A DNA stretch of 64,000 nt from Fibrella aquatilis. GTDB lineage: Bacteria > Bacteroidota > Bacteroidia > Cytophagales > Spirosomataceae. Of this stretch, positions 50,533 to 58,704 are shown piece by piece (positions within the stretch are counted from its first letter, which is position 1; every line of letters begins with the position of its first letter). The stretch is taken from assembly GCF_017353255.1 (NCBI RefSeq), contig NZ_JAFMYU010000005.1, positions 124,001-188,000 on the forward strand, written 5' to 3'. The notes under the pieces were generated by a model, which did not search any database, was not told where the DNA came from, and saw only the letters and a program-made list of their open reading frames with translations. A program made the position numbers and the translations under genes.

Positions 50533-52223
50533 TTCATCCCACCCCGATATACTATCGTACTTCCCGTGCTTTCGTTGTGGAGGCGGTCTACAGAGGTAAT
50601 CACGTAGGTGTACGCCTTCTTTGGGTCGGCGGTTTTGTCGACCAGGCGGGTGCCGGTGTCGGGGAGCCAGGTCGTGATGATCCGGCGGGGGTCGGTGGTG
50701 CGGGGCAGGCGGCTACCGTCGGTGCGGTACACCACATAGTAGCGCACCTTGTCCATCTCGGTTGGTTGGTCGGGTTCCTGCCAGAATAGCTCGATGCCGT
50801 CGGGGGCGGGGGCGGCTTTCAGGTCGCGGGGCTGGCCGGGGGGCGTGGCATCGAGCCAGGGCATGGTGGGCACCAGGGCCGGGTATTTGTAGAAGTCGGT
50901 GCGGAGCGAATCGCGGCTTTTGCCGAGGTTGTCGCGCAGGGATTTGGCGCTGAAAAATACGCTGCCCGTCACGTCGGCATACTGCCGGTTATGCCGCATC
51001 TGATCGGCCATTTGTGAGGGCTGCGCCCAGCCCGAGTCGGTGCGGGTGTTGCGGCCCAGGCGGTAGGTGCCCTGCCCGATGTAGAGGTGGCGGTTGCCCC
51101 GGTTTTTCACCCACCAGTCGACCAGCGTTTTGTAATTGGCCCGGTCGAAACGCGTGGAAAAATAAATCTGTGGCACCATGTAGTCTACCCAGTCTTCTTT
51201 GGCCCACTTCCGAATGTCGGCGTAGAGGTCGTAATACGCCTGTCCGCCGTAGGTGAGGGAGCCTTCGGGGTCGTTTTTCTGGTTTTTCCAAATACCAAAC
51301 GGACTCACGCCAAACTTCACCCAGGGCTTCACGGCGTGAATAGAATCGCCGATTTGCCGGATCAGTTTGTCGATGTTCTGCCGCCGCCAGTCGTCTTTTT
51401 TCAGGCCGTCAACGTTGTAGGTCTGGTAGGTTGTTTCGTCGGCAAACCCCTGTCCCGATACGGCATAAGGGTAGAAATAATCGTCGAAGTGAATACCATC
51501 AACGTCATAATTCCGCACAATGTTGGCCACCGTGCCCGCCACGTAGGCCCGTACGTCGGGCAGGCCGAGGTTGAAGAGTTTTCGCCCGCCGTATTCCACC
51601 ATCCAGTTGGGGCGCTGGTAGGAAATGTTGGTGGGGGCCACGCTGGCATTTTTGCTGAACGTGGCCCGGTCGAGGTTGAGCCAGGCGTGGAACTCCAGGT
51701 TGCGGGCGCGCGACTCACGAATCATGAATTCCAGCGGGTCATAAAACGGGTCGGGAGCTAGCCCCTGCTGTCCCGTGAGCCACTCCGACCAGGGTTCGGT
51801 GCTTTTGGCATAAAAGGCGTCGGCGGCGGCGCGAATCTGCACCACTACGGCGTTGAGGCCAGTTTGCTGGCTCATGTCGAGCAGTTCAGTGAACTCGCGC
51901 TGCTGGTCGGCAGCGGGCAAGCCCTTCTTGCTGGGCCAGTCAATATTGTCGACGGTGGCGATCCAAACGGCCCGGAATTCGCGCTTGGGCGACGTGGTCA
52001 GACCGCCATCTATGGGTGGTTCGAGCAGGAGGGTATCCGGCGAGGGACGGGGAGTGAGCTTAGCGGGTGTGGGAATGGCAGCTACGGTATTTCTAGCCGG
52101 GGTTGTAGAAACAGGCGTACTAACCACCACCCGCGACGAGTCCCCCTGCTGAGGGTTTCGGTGGCAGCGGGTTAACCCAACCGCGAGCAGCGACAAAGTG
52201 CCAAGAGTAACAATGAAACGCAT
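50529..52223 (-). CDS. GHL10 (UPF0748) family glycoside hydrolase, lipoprotein
   Basis: A 564-residue exported protein. The N-terminus ends in GLTRC (Cys20), a likely lipobox, then a Thr/Pro-rich tether to about 75. The GHL10 domain begins at KREFRAVWIATVDNIDWPS and includes VVVQIRAAADAFY and GIHFDDYFYPY, whose Asp residues are candidate catalytic acids. A fibronectin type III domain closes the protein (about 455-560, PGQPRDLKAAPAPDGIELFW). Relatives may act on peptidoglycan or other glycans, but the substrate is unknown. It shares an overlapping TTAA stop with ispH. Confidence 0.9.
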   Translation of the reverse strand: MRFIVTLGTLSLLAVGLTRCHRNPQQGDSSRVVVSTPVSTTPARNTVAAIPTPAKLTPRPSPDTLLLEPPIDGGLTTSPKREFRAVWIATVDNIDWPSKKGLPAADQQREFTELLDMSQQTGLNAVVVQIRAAADAFYAKSTEPWSEWLTGQQGLAPDPFYDPLEFMIRESRARNLEFHAWLNLDRATFSKNASVAPTNISYQRPNWMVEYGGRKLFNLGLPDVRAYVAGTVANIVRNYDVDGIHFDDYFYPYAVSGQGFADETTYQTYNVDGLKKDDWRRQNIDKLIRQIGDSIHAVKPWVKFGVSPFGIWKNQKNDPEGSLTYGGQAYYDLYADIRKWAKEDWVDYMVPQIYFSTRFDRANYKTLVDWWVKNRGNRHLYIGQGTYRLGRNTRTDSGWAQPSQMADQMRHNRQYADVTGSVFFSAKSLRDNLGKSRDSLRTDFYKYPALVPTMPWLDATPPGQPRDLKAAPAPDGIELFWQEPDQPTEMDKVRYYVVYRTDGSRLPRTTDPRRIITTWLPDTGTRLVDKTADPKKAYTYVITSVDRLHNESTGSTIVYRGGMN

Positions 52224-52314
52224 AAAACCAGATAGGCAAGGCCGTGAATGACCTGCAAATATAGGACAGTCTACTGGCTTTGGGGTTTAATTGGCGGGTT
52301 GCTGGCGCAACAGG

Positions 52315-52415
52315 TTTTGGACAGGATTAACAGGATTTTGGGATGGACAGGATTTTCAAATCAGTTGAAAGAGAAAATCCTGTCCATCCCGAAATCCTGT
52401 TAATCCTGTCCAAAA
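52315..52415. repeat. 42-bp inverted repeat of ACAGGAT units
   Basis: 52315-52356 and 52374-52415 pair with one mismatch. The arm repeats the 7-mer ACAGGAT three times with short spacers. The right arm ends 8 nt after the DUF2256 stop (52424-52426). The gap from 52224 to 52314 towards the GHL10 start shows no other feature. Confidence 0.93.
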
Positions 52416-52423
52416 GTCCTTTC

Positions 52424-52567
52424 TTACTTCTTCCCTTCGGCGCGGCAACGGTCGCTGCAATAAATGACGTTGTCCCAGTCGCGCTCCCATTTTTTTCGCC
52501 AGGCAAAGGGGCGTTGGCAAACGGGGCATAGTTTGGTCGGCAAGTCCGACTTTTTGCGCATTTTCAT
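52424..52567 (-). CDS. DUF2256 small zinc-finger-like protein
   Basis: A 47-residue protein, too short for most ORF cut-offs. It reads [17 protein letters not shown] and continues to a terminal EGKK. It matches the DUF2256 pattern closely: a basic start, CPVC (Cys14, Cys17), a WRKKW segment (23-27) and a CSDRC pair (Cys37, Cys41), likely one zinc site. DUF2256 proteins often adjoin photolyase/cryptochrome genes in other bacteria; here a DASH photolyase lies 7 kb away. A second ATG two codons in is an equally possible start. A strong terminator lies just upstream. Confidence 0.88.
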   Translation of the reverse strand: MKMRKKSDLPTKLCPVCQRPFAWRKKWERDWDNVIYCSDRCRAEGKK

Positions 52568-52575
52568 AAGCACGA

Positions 52576-52626
52576 TTTACATAAAAAATGCCCAACCGAG
52601 GCGCGGCAGGGCATTTTTTATGTAAA
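52576..52626 (-). terminator. Intrinsic terminator of the DUF4142 gene
   Basis: An 18-bp perfect stem (52576-52593 with 52609-52626) carries GGGCATTTTTTATGT on the outgoing minus strand, 11 nt after the DUF4142 stop. It is 8 nt upstream of the DUF2256 ATG, so that gene, too, lies directly behind a terminator. Confidence 0.9.
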
Positions 52627-52637
52627 AGTTGCCGGCA

Positions 52638-53258
52638 TCAGTTTAACACGTTCCGCAAGTCTTTTGTCTCGTCGGTGCGTTTCTCATAAGCAGCATTAAC
52701 GGTGGCGGCGTATTTTTTCACAGCGTCGTTGGTGGCATCATCTTTCAGGTCGTCGGCTACGTTGGCGGCTTTCTTCACCACTTTGTTCAGTTCGTCGAGG
52801 TACTTCAGGTCGAAGGCGGTACCGGGCTTCTCTTTTGTCAGTTCCGTTACGCGGTCTTTTCCTTCGCTGGAGAGGGTAACGGGCAGGTCGATTTTCAGAT
52901 TTTTTGCCAGGCTGCTTAGCTCTCGATCCTGCGTGTCGCCCTCGCGCAACACCCGCTGGGCATAATCCTTCACCGACGGGTTGATGGCTTGTTTGAGCGC
53001 CACTTCGCTGAGCTGCCGCACGGTCATGTTCATGCTGGCGAGGTTTACCATCTTGTCGGCCATCTTCACGGCATCGTCTTTGGCATCCTTGCTGATGGCC
53101 GACGACTGCCCTTCAATGCGGGCTTTGTTGGCTTCTTCAGCTTTGTCAGTACTGTCTTTTGCACAGCCCGACATGAGCGTTAACAGGCTGATAAACAGCA
53201 AGAAAAGTCCCACGGTGGCTATGCCTGCTAAGCCGGTTCGGGTGGTTGGATGGTTCAT
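52638..53258 (-). CDS. DUF4142 lipoprotein
   Basis: A 206-residue lipoprotein with a long signal sequence ending LMSGC (Cys32). The mature part is all-helical and ferritin-like in pattern, the DUF4142 domain, with ALKQAINPSVKDYAQRVLRE and DRELSSLAKNLKIDLP. DUF4142 proteins are widespread and often stress-induced, but their biochemistry is unsettled. The start lies upstream of the hydrophobic segment with a short basic stretch (TTRTGLAG). Monocistronic, with its own terminator. Confidence 0.9.
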   Translation of the reverse strand: MNHPTTRTGLAGIATVGLFLLFISLLTLMSGCAKDSTDKAEEANKARIEGQSSAISKDAKDDAVKMADKMVNLASMNMTVRQLSEVALKQAINPSVKDYAQRVLREGDTQDRELSSLAKNLKIDLPVTLSSEGKDRVTELTKEKPGTAFDLKYLDELNKVVKKAANVADDLKDDATNDAVKKYAATVNAAYEKRTDETKDLRNVLN

Positions 53259-53321
53259 AATTCATAACGTTCGTTGGTGCCTCACAAACCCGGCAATTAC
53301 CCTACTTGTTTGCACGACCAA

Positions 53322-54209
53322 TTAACCGGGAATCTGCAACAGCGTGAGCCAGGCTTCCTCTACCTTATTGTTGGCCAGTAGGTTGTGGGCTTGCTGATGC
53401 AACAAATCGGGCAAATACTGGCATCCATTGCGGGCTTCGTCAAGAAGTGCGCCTAGGGTGTTGGTCTGGGCATAAGCCCGAATGGCTTCGGCGGTGGGTA
53501 GCGCCCGCACGCTGCCGAGTTTGCCCAGGTCGTTGCCCGTCAGGATCTTGCTTTGGCGCAGGGCGGCGGGCAGGGCATCATAGCCAATGCCCATTTGCGG
53601 GCGACCCACCTCAAACAAGGCATCGCCGTTAGCCCGCACGTACCAATCGGCCCCCATGCGGCCCACGAGGTCTATTTTGCGGGGATCGACCAGCCCATTT
53701 TCGCCAAAAATACCCTCGTCGAAATGGCCCACGAGCACCTCGGCCAGCACCACCGTACCCGCGCCGGGACCGGTGCCTGTGGGGATGATCTGCCGCACCA
53801 CGCACTCAAACGCCGCCGGGGCCTCGCCCACCCGCGGGGGACGAACCTGATCGGACGGTACTTCGGTGAACCCCGCTTTCTGAAACTCGTTCACGTGCCG
53901 CTCGAACTCGGCGCTGGCCAGCGACATCTGTTCCACCATCTGGTGATTGACGATGTTGATGACCACCTCCGGCACTTCTTCTATATTGAGCAGGGTGTGT
54001 TTTTTATGCCCATTCCGGTTCAGATTGGGCGAAAACAGGAGCATGGGCGGGTTAGACCCGATGACGTTGAAGAAGCTAAACGGGCTAAGGTTCACATGCC
54101 CCTCAGCACTGATCGTAGAAGCAAACGCAATAGGCCGCGGTCCCACAGTGCCAATCAAATACCGGTAAAATTCGAGTTGAGGTAAGCTACTGGCAGGAAT
54201 GGTTTTCAT
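53322..54209 (-). CDS. Flavin reductase-like FMN-binding protein
   Basis: A 295-residue protein of the flavin reductase-like (DIM6/NTAB) family with a split-barrel FMN domain in the first 210 residues. Visible motifs are VGPRPIAFASTISAEGHVNLSP-type opening, SPFSFFNVIGSNPPMLLFSP and the EFERHVNEFQKAGFTEVPS helix. The last 80 residues are a helical extension. It follows the MarR gene by 5 nt, in the Phe/Tyr catabolism cluster. A redox or protective role in homogentisate breakdown is an inference from position only. Confidence 0.85.
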   Translation of the reverse strand: MKTIPASSLPQLEFYRYLIGTVGPRPIAFASTISAEGHVNLSPFSFFNVIGSNPPMLLFSPNLNRNGHKKHTLLNIEEVPEVVINIVNHQMVEQMSLASAEFERHVNEFQKAGFTEVPSDQVRPPRVGEAPAAFECVVRQIIPTGTGPGAGTVVLAEVLVGHFDEGIFGENGLVDPRKIDLVGRMGADWYVRANGDALFEVGRPQMGIGYDALPAALRQSKILTGNDLGKLGSVRALPTAEAIRAYAQTNTLGALLDEARNGCQYLPDLLHQQAHNLLANNKVEEAWLTLLQIPG

Positions 54210-54214
54210 GAATG

Positions 54215-54652
54215 TTACGCACTGAAATTCTGGTAAATAGAATCCATGATGCGGGTGAAGTGCTGGTAATCTTCATCACTGAGTTCGCCCCAGCCCTGCC
54301 GCCGGATGTCAATCACCATGGGCAGGAGTTGGGCGTAGATCGTTTCGCCGTCGGGGGTGAGGAAGATGAGGAACTTGCGGCGGTCGTCGTCGGCGAGGCG
54401 GCGTTCGGCGAGGCCTTTTTTGGTCAGGATGTCAATAATCCGCGTAACGGTGGGGGCGTCTTTGGTGGTTAGCTCGCCCAACTGATTCTGACTGATGCCG
54501 GGGTTGCGATGCAGGTGGTCAATAAGCACCCATTGGTCGACGGTAAGGTCGGAGCCGGCTTCGTTGAATCGTTTTTGCAACGCATACCGGATACGCTTGA
54601 TGGCGGTGTCGATCTTAAAAAAATACGCGCGCTCGTCGGAAGGGTGGGTCAT
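54215..54652 (-). CDS. MarR family transcriptional regulator
   Basis: A 145-residue winged-helix repressor-type regulator. The DNA-binding part is PGISQNQLGELTTKDAPTVTRIIDILTKKG (split around residue 51-80), with the wing RRLADDDRRKFLIFLTPDG. Dimerisation helices occupy both ends. Because it sits between phhA and the flavin-reductase-like gene, it probably senses an aromatic intermediate and controls hppD/phhA. Palindromic sequence upstream of hppD is a candidate operator. Confidence 0.9.
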   Translation of the reverse strand: MTHPSDERAYFFKIDTAIKRIRYALQKRFNEAGSDLTVDQWVLIDHLHRNPGISQNQLGELTTKDAPTVTRIIDILTKKGLAERRLADDDRRKFLIFLTPDGETIYAQLLPMVIDIRRQGWGELSDEDYQHFTRIMDSIYQNFSA

Positions 54653-54655
54653 TGC

Positions 54656-54720
54656 AGTATGCAGTAAAGGGCAGTGGACAGGTTGCAGTAGTGCTGTTCC
54701 TGTTGCAAGTTACTGAACCC
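54656..54720. repeat. Degenerate heptad repeat between marR and phhA
   Basis: GCAGTAT, GCAGTAA, GCAGTGG and GCAGTAG units run from 54656, followed by loosely inverted words (CTGTTCCTGTTGCA, TTACTG). They resemble the CAGTATG arms of the element at 2107-2244, but the hairpin is no longer intact. The remaining sequence up to the phhA stop shows nothing else. Confidence 0.55.
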
Positions 54721-54755
54721 GCTGACCCATTTGCAATTAGCAAAGCGGCGCTCTG

Positions 54756-55499
54756 CTAGACGAGTGACAGCAACCGCTCTAGCTGCCGTTCAATTTCGGG
54801 GACCGATTCGTAGAGTTGTTCGTAGGAGTCGATCACAAAATATTGCTCCTGAAAACGGTCGATCACGTAGGGCGTTTGGAGTAAGGTAGCCACGTCATAA
54901 TCCGTTCGCTTCGGCACGTCGCTTTCAAGGGCGTAGATCGTTTCGCCGGGGGAAGAAAGAATGCCACCCCCGTAAATACGCAGTTCTGAGGTTCCTGAAG
55001 GCCCTTTTTCGCAGATCAGGCCAAACTCCACGGTGTACCAATAGAGCCGGGCAATCATCTCGATGGCCTCGTCGTGGTCTACGTGGTTGAGCGCCATGCG
55101 GCTTAGCGCGGCCAGAAAATCGCAGAACGATTGGTTGGTCAGCACCGGCACGTGCCCGAAGGTGTCGTGAAACATGTCGGGTTCGGGCAGATAGTCGATC
55201 TGATCACGGCTGCGCACCCAGGTGGTGGCCGGAAACTGCCGGTCGGCCATTAGCTCGAAGAACTCGCGGTTGCCAATCAGGCCCGGCACCGCCACCACGC
55301 GCCAGCCCGTGAGAGGCAGCAAACGCGGGTTCAGGTCTTTTTCAAAATCGGGAATGGCGGCGTTAGGAAAGCCCGTTGCCACAATCCCGTCCATATACGC
55401 CTGCGAGGCCCGCCCCGGCAGCCGACTCATTTGCCGCTCGAACAGTAACCGCCAAACGGCCTGCTCATCGGCAGTGTAGAGGGCATAATTTTGTTTCAT
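54756..55499 (-). CDS. phhA: Phenylalanine 4-monooxygenase
   Basis: Hydroxylates phenylalanine to tyrosine using tetrahydropterin, iron and oxygen. The 247-residue length equals the bacterial catalytic-domain-only enzyme. The iron triad is visible: His111 and His116 in PDMFHDTFGHVP and Glu158 in YWYTVEFGL. The pterin-contacting TWVRSRDQIDYLPEPD segment precedes it. It follows hppD in the same orientation, with a 45-bp hairpin between them, so together they move phenylalanine via tyrosine to homogentisate. No pterin dehydratase (phhB) adjoins it. Confidence 0.97.
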   Translation of the reverse strand: MKQNYALYTADEQAVWRLLFERQMSRLPGRASQAYMDGIVATGFPNAAIPDFEKDLNPRLLPLTGWRVVAVPGLIGNREFFELMADRQFPATTWVRSRDQIDYLPEPDMFHDTFGHVPVLTNQSFCDFLAALSRMALNHVDHDEAIEMIARLYWYTVEFGLICEKGPSGTSELRIYGGGILSSPGETIYALESDVPKRTDYDVATLLQTPYVIDRFQEQYFVIDSYEQLYESVPEIERQLERLLSLV

Positions 55500-55509
55500 A
55501 TGGCGTAGG

Positions 55510-55620
55510 GGAGGAAAGGGAGGAACGGGAGAACGGAGGAGGGGGAGCTTCGCGCTCTACTACTTTTGGTCTCGTCGCGAAGCTCCCCTTCCTCCGTTCT
55601 CCCGTTCCTCCCTTTCCTCC
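55510..55620. repeat. 45-bp purine-rich inverted repeat between hppD and phhA
   Basis: 55510-55554 and 55576-55620 pair with one mismatch. One strand is almost all purine, in GGAGGAA-like units of seven to nine bases. The tip is GAGCTTCGCG. It lies from 10 nt upstream of the phhA ATG to 2 nt after the hppD stop. Confidence 0.93.
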
Positions 55621-55622
55621 TT

Positions 55623-56771
55623 TTATAACGTTCCCCTAACTTCCTGTTCGCGTTCGATGGCTTCGAAGAGGGCTTTGAAATTGCCTTTTCCGAACGAGCG
55701 GGCACCTTTGCGCTGAATAATCTCAAAGAAAAGGGTAGGGCGGGGGCAGATGGGCTTCGTGAAAATCTGGAGCAAGTACCCCTCCTCATCCCGGTCGACC
55801 AAAATACCCAGCGGGCGGAGGTTTTCAATTTCCTCGTCGATCTCGCCAACGCGGTCTTTCAGGTCGTCGTAGTAGGCATCAGGCACGCGCAGAAATTCCA
55901 CACCCCGGTCGCGGAGGGCAATCACGGTTTCCACGATGTTGTCGGTAGCCACGGCCATGTGCTGAATGCCCGCGCCGCCGTAGAAGTCGATGTACTCTTC
56001 GATCTGCGATTTCTTCTTGCCCTCGGCGGGTTCGTTGATCGGAAACTTCACGCGGCCATTGCCGTTGCTCATCACCTTGCTCATCAGGGCCGTGTAATCC
56101 GTTGAGATATCTTTATCGTCAAACGACACTAACTGGCTGAATCCCATAACGTTGGCGTAGAAGCTGACCCATTCATTCATCTCGTTCCAGCCCACGTTGC
56201 CTACCATGTGGTCTACGTAGAGCAAGCCCGACGAGGCCGGCTGGTAGGCGGGTTGCCAGGCTTCGTAGCCGGGCAGAAACACGCCTGCGTAATTGGTGCG
56301 CTCCACAAACAGGTGAACGGTGTCGCCGTAGGTATGGATGCCCGACCGCACCACATAACCGTGTGCGTCTTCGTCGCGGGTGGGTTGCATAAACGGCTTT
56401 GCCCCGCGTTTGGTAGTCTCGTCAAACGCCGACGTAGCATCATCGACCCAAAACGCCACCACCCGAACGCCGTCGCCGTGCTGATCGATATGGCGGCCAA
56501 TTTCGCTGTCGGCGTGGAGCGGTGAGGTAAGCACAATCCGGATTTTGCCTTGCTCCAATACGTATGATTCGCGGTCGCGGAGGCCCGTTGAGAGGCCTGC
56601 GTGAGCGAGGGGCTGAAAACCAAAAGCCGTCTGAAAATAATGCGCCGACTGCCGGGCGTTGCCTACATAGAGTTCAACGTAGTCGGTGCCGTTGAGGGGC
56701 AGAAAATCGGGGCGGGCAGCGCCGTTGGCCACAGCGGTTGGCGCTACAACGGGTTCGAGGAGGGCTTCCAT
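55623..56771 (-). CDS. hppD: 4-hydroxyphenylpyruvate dioxygenase
   Basis: Converts 4-hydroxyphenylpyruvate to homogentisate in tyrosine breakdown. The start at MEALLEPVV gives 382 residues; a longer frame is not conserved. Two vicinal-oxygen-chelate modules are present, and the C-terminal one carries the iron facial triad: His188 in LLYVDHMVGNV, His271 in GIQHMAVATDN and Glu350 in LFFEIIQRKG. It leads the catabolic cluster with phhA. Possible MarR operator palindromes lie about 80 nt upstream. Homogentisate dioxygenase itself is not in this window. Confidence 0.97.
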   Translation of the reverse strand: MEALLEPVVAPTAVANGAARPDFLPLNGTDYVELYVGNARQSAHYFQTAFGFQPLAHAGLSTGLRDRESYVLEQGKIRIVLTSPLHADSEIGRHIDQHGDGVRVVAFWVDDATSAFDETTKRGAKPFMQPTRDEDAHGYVVRSGIHTYGDTVHLFVERTNYAGVFLPGYEAWQPAYQPASSGLLYVDHMVGNVGWNEMNEWVSFYANVMGFSQLVSFDDKDISTDYTALMSKVMSNGNGRVKFPINEPAEGKKKSQIEEYIDFYGGAGIQHMAVATDNIVETVIALRDRGVEFLRVPDAYYDDLKDRVGEIDEEIENLRPLGILVDRDEEGYLLQIFTKPICPRPTLFFEIIQRKGARSFGKGNFKALFEAIEREQEVRGTL

Positions 56772-56846
56772 AGTTGAACGAACAACGGACCACATCAGCC
56801 CCCCTGGGAGCCGACGTGGCCGCTGTTCTGTTGTTGATGAAGTATA

Positions 56847-56879
56847 TGTTAGCTTAACAACTATTGTTTAGCGTACAAT
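56847..56879. promoter_or_regulatory. Candidate operator upstream of hppD
   Basis: Three small overlapping palindromes occur here: TGTTAGCTTAACA (56847-56859), AACAACTATTGTT (56856-56868) and ATTGT-N7-ACAAT (56863-56879). Overlapping TTGT/ACAA dyads of this kind are typical of MarR-type operators, and a MarR gene lies in the cluster. The link is inference; no exact -7 box was found next to it. Confidence 0.4.
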
Positions 56880-56947
56880 TATAACGACAACTGCTCGAAA
56901 TAGTATTTTGTCTGGAACAATTATTATTGAGCGGAGGGGCCAAGCCC

Positions 56948-58192
56948 TCACTTCTGATTCTCCGACCTCGTTTCTACGGCCGATTCTTCGGGTAGCGTAG
57001 CTACGCGGTAGGCCATCACAGCCATAGCCAGGGCGAAGAACGCGAAGGGTGCACGGGGGTCGAGGGCCGTTAGAATCGTGGTCATCACGGCCGTCAGGAA
57101 ACTAGCTACTCCACCCAAAGCCTGCGAGTCGCCGAAGATTTGTCCCGAACCACCACCTTTGGCCGTCAGTGCTGAAATCTGGCCTGTAATGAGGCCCGTC
57201 AGCAGGCCCGCCGTGACAGCATCGAGCGCGCCAGTAAAGTAGAGCATAGTGATACTCTTGCCCGACAGCGCGTAGAGTGCCATGACGCCAATACCCCCAA
57301 TAGCCGCAAAAATCATGACCTTACGCTGGTTGATATGCTTCACGATCAACTGAAAAAACACCAGGTTTACCGTCAACGTGATGAGGCCGTAGTAGATAAA
57401 GAAATACGACGCCTCGCGGTAGGTCAGTCCCAGATCACCTACAATGAGGTAGGCAATAAAATAATTGTAATACCCCAGCGACAGCACCGTTAGCAACTGA
57501 ATGATAAACAGGGCTTTAAATCCTTTCAGCTTCTCCTCAACGTCGGCCAGCTGTCCCCATAGTGTTTTGATCTTCAGCGCATTGAACGCTTTTTCGCGCA
57601 GTTCTTTCGGGTCGATGGGTTGCTTTTCTTTGGTGCTGGTTTCCTTGAAAATAAACGTCAGCACCACGTTGACCACGGCCAGGATGATGCCCATGATGAC
57701 CAGCGGTTTGGCATCGTAACGAGCCTGTGCCAGCGAAATAATCAGGATGCCACCCACCGCCGGACCGAAAATAGCTCCCAAGGCCGTTACTGATCCCAAA
57801 ATGCCAGTTTGTTGCACCACGTCACCGTCGTCGGCTGTATCGACCACCGCCGACCGTAGGATGGAGAGCATACCATTGGTAGTGCCTTCAATGCCCCGGT
57901 TGGTGAGGTAGCCAAACACGTTGACGGGTAGCAGGAAAAAAGAAGCCAGCAACGACATCAGCGAGGTGCCAATAAGCACGGGTCGGCGCCCAATTTTGTT
58001 GGAGATAGCTGCCAGCACGGGCGAGGTAACCAACTGTGCACCCAGCAACAGAGCGCTGCCCGCCATAACCCAGACTTGTTTGCCCGATAGGGTTTCGGTG
58101 TATTTGTTGAGCAGTGGGCCTACTCCGCCCGCCACCACCGAATCGATAAAGAGGATGCCGATGATGAGCGCTAATCGAGGATTTTTAAACAT
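56948..58192 (-). CDS. Major facilitator superfamily transporter
   Basis: A 414-residue proton- or solute-coupled transporter with about 12 membrane segments. Loop 2-3 has the MFS motif in SNKIGRRPVL, and the TetA-like antiporter segment LGAIFGPAVGG lies in helix 5. A central charged loop (about 195-225) separates the two halves. Substrate unknown; drug or metabolite efflux is possible. It follows exbD on the same strand, but a clear terminator ends 12 nt before its ATG, so it needs either read-through or a promoter very close to the start. Confidence 0.88.
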   Translation of the reverse strand: MFKNPRLALIIGILFIDSVVAGGVGPLLNKYTETLSGKQVWVMAGSALLLGAQLVTSPVLAAISNKIGRRPVLIGTSLMSLLASFFLLPVNVFGYLTNRGIEGTTNGMLSILRSAVVDTADDGDVVQQTGILGSVTALGAIFGPAVGGILIISLAQARYDAKPLVIMGIILAVVNVVLTFIFKETSTKEKQPIDPKELREKAFNALKIKTLWGQLADVEEKLKGFKALFIIQLLTVLSLGYYNYFIAYLIVGDLGLTYREASYFFIYYGLITLTVNLVFFQLIVKHINQRKVMIFAAIGGIGVMALYALSGKSITMLYFTGALDAVTAGLLTGLITGQISALTAKGGGSGQIFGDSQALGGVASFLTAVMTTILTALDPRAPFAFFALAMAVMAYRVATLPEESAVETRSENQK

Positions 58193-58203
58193 ACGGGTGC
58201 CAT

Positions 58204-58229
58204 AAAAAAACCCGCCAGATTGGCGGGTT
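58204..58229 (-). terminator. Intrinsic terminator after exbD, adjacent to the MFS start
   Basis: A 9-bp stem (AACCCGCCA/TGGCGGGTT, 58209-58217 with 58221-58229) has a 3-nt loop and a seven-T tract on the minus strand. It lies 80 nt downstream of exbD and 12 nt upstream of the MFS start codon. Confidence 0.88.
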
Positions 58230-58309
58230 AGGTATAAGTTGTAACAAGTTCTATAGGTGGAGTAGGTAGACCACTGAATAGGTATATGATTAAAAAGCGG
58301 TTGTACCGT

Positions 58310-58702
58310 CTATTTCGAGGTAGCCATCACCATCCGAATGTTGAGTTTGGCACCCGTCTGTAGCACATCGACCAGGTCCTGCACCGTCAGCGTCTTGTCA
58401 AACCGCACCACCACGGTGGGTTCGTCAATACCGGTCATCACCGTTTTTAGCTCTTCTTCGAGGTTCTGCGGCGAAACAGGTTGCTTGTCAATGAAATACT
58501 GCTTGCCCGCATCGACCGATAGCGTCACCTGCTTCTTACTCAGCTGCTGCGACGAAGCCGCTTTGGGCAGCAACAGCTTGATCACGTTCGGGTTGGCCAC
58601 CGTGGAGACGATCAGGAAAAACAGCAACAAAAAAAACATGATGTCGTTGAGCGACGACGTGGCCACTTCGGCAGCAAATTTCTTTCTTCGGCGGAGCTTC
58701 AT
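58310..58702 (-). CDS. exbD: ExbD/TolR family biopolymer transport protein
   Basis: A 130-residue energy-transducing protein that works with ExbB and a TonB or Tol partner. The N-terminus is basic (MKLRRRKKF), followed by one membrane helix (about 20-36) with the essential Asp20 in SLNDIMFFLLLFFLI. The periplasmic domain (about 45-130) ends with the VDVLQTGAKLNIRMVMAT strand. It is second in an exbB-exbD unit, but a 60-bp inverted repeat fills the junction and stops 2 nt from this ATG. That is an odd place for a translation start and could set ExbD below ExbB. Confidence 0.94.
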   Translation of the reverse strand: MKLRRRKKFAAEVATSSLNDIMFFLLLFFLIVSTVANPNVIKLLLPKAASSQQLSKKQVTLSVDAGKQYFIDKQPVSPQNLEEELKTVMTGIDEPTVVVRFDKTLTVQDLVDVLQTGAKLNIRMVMATSK

Positions 58703-58704
58703 AG

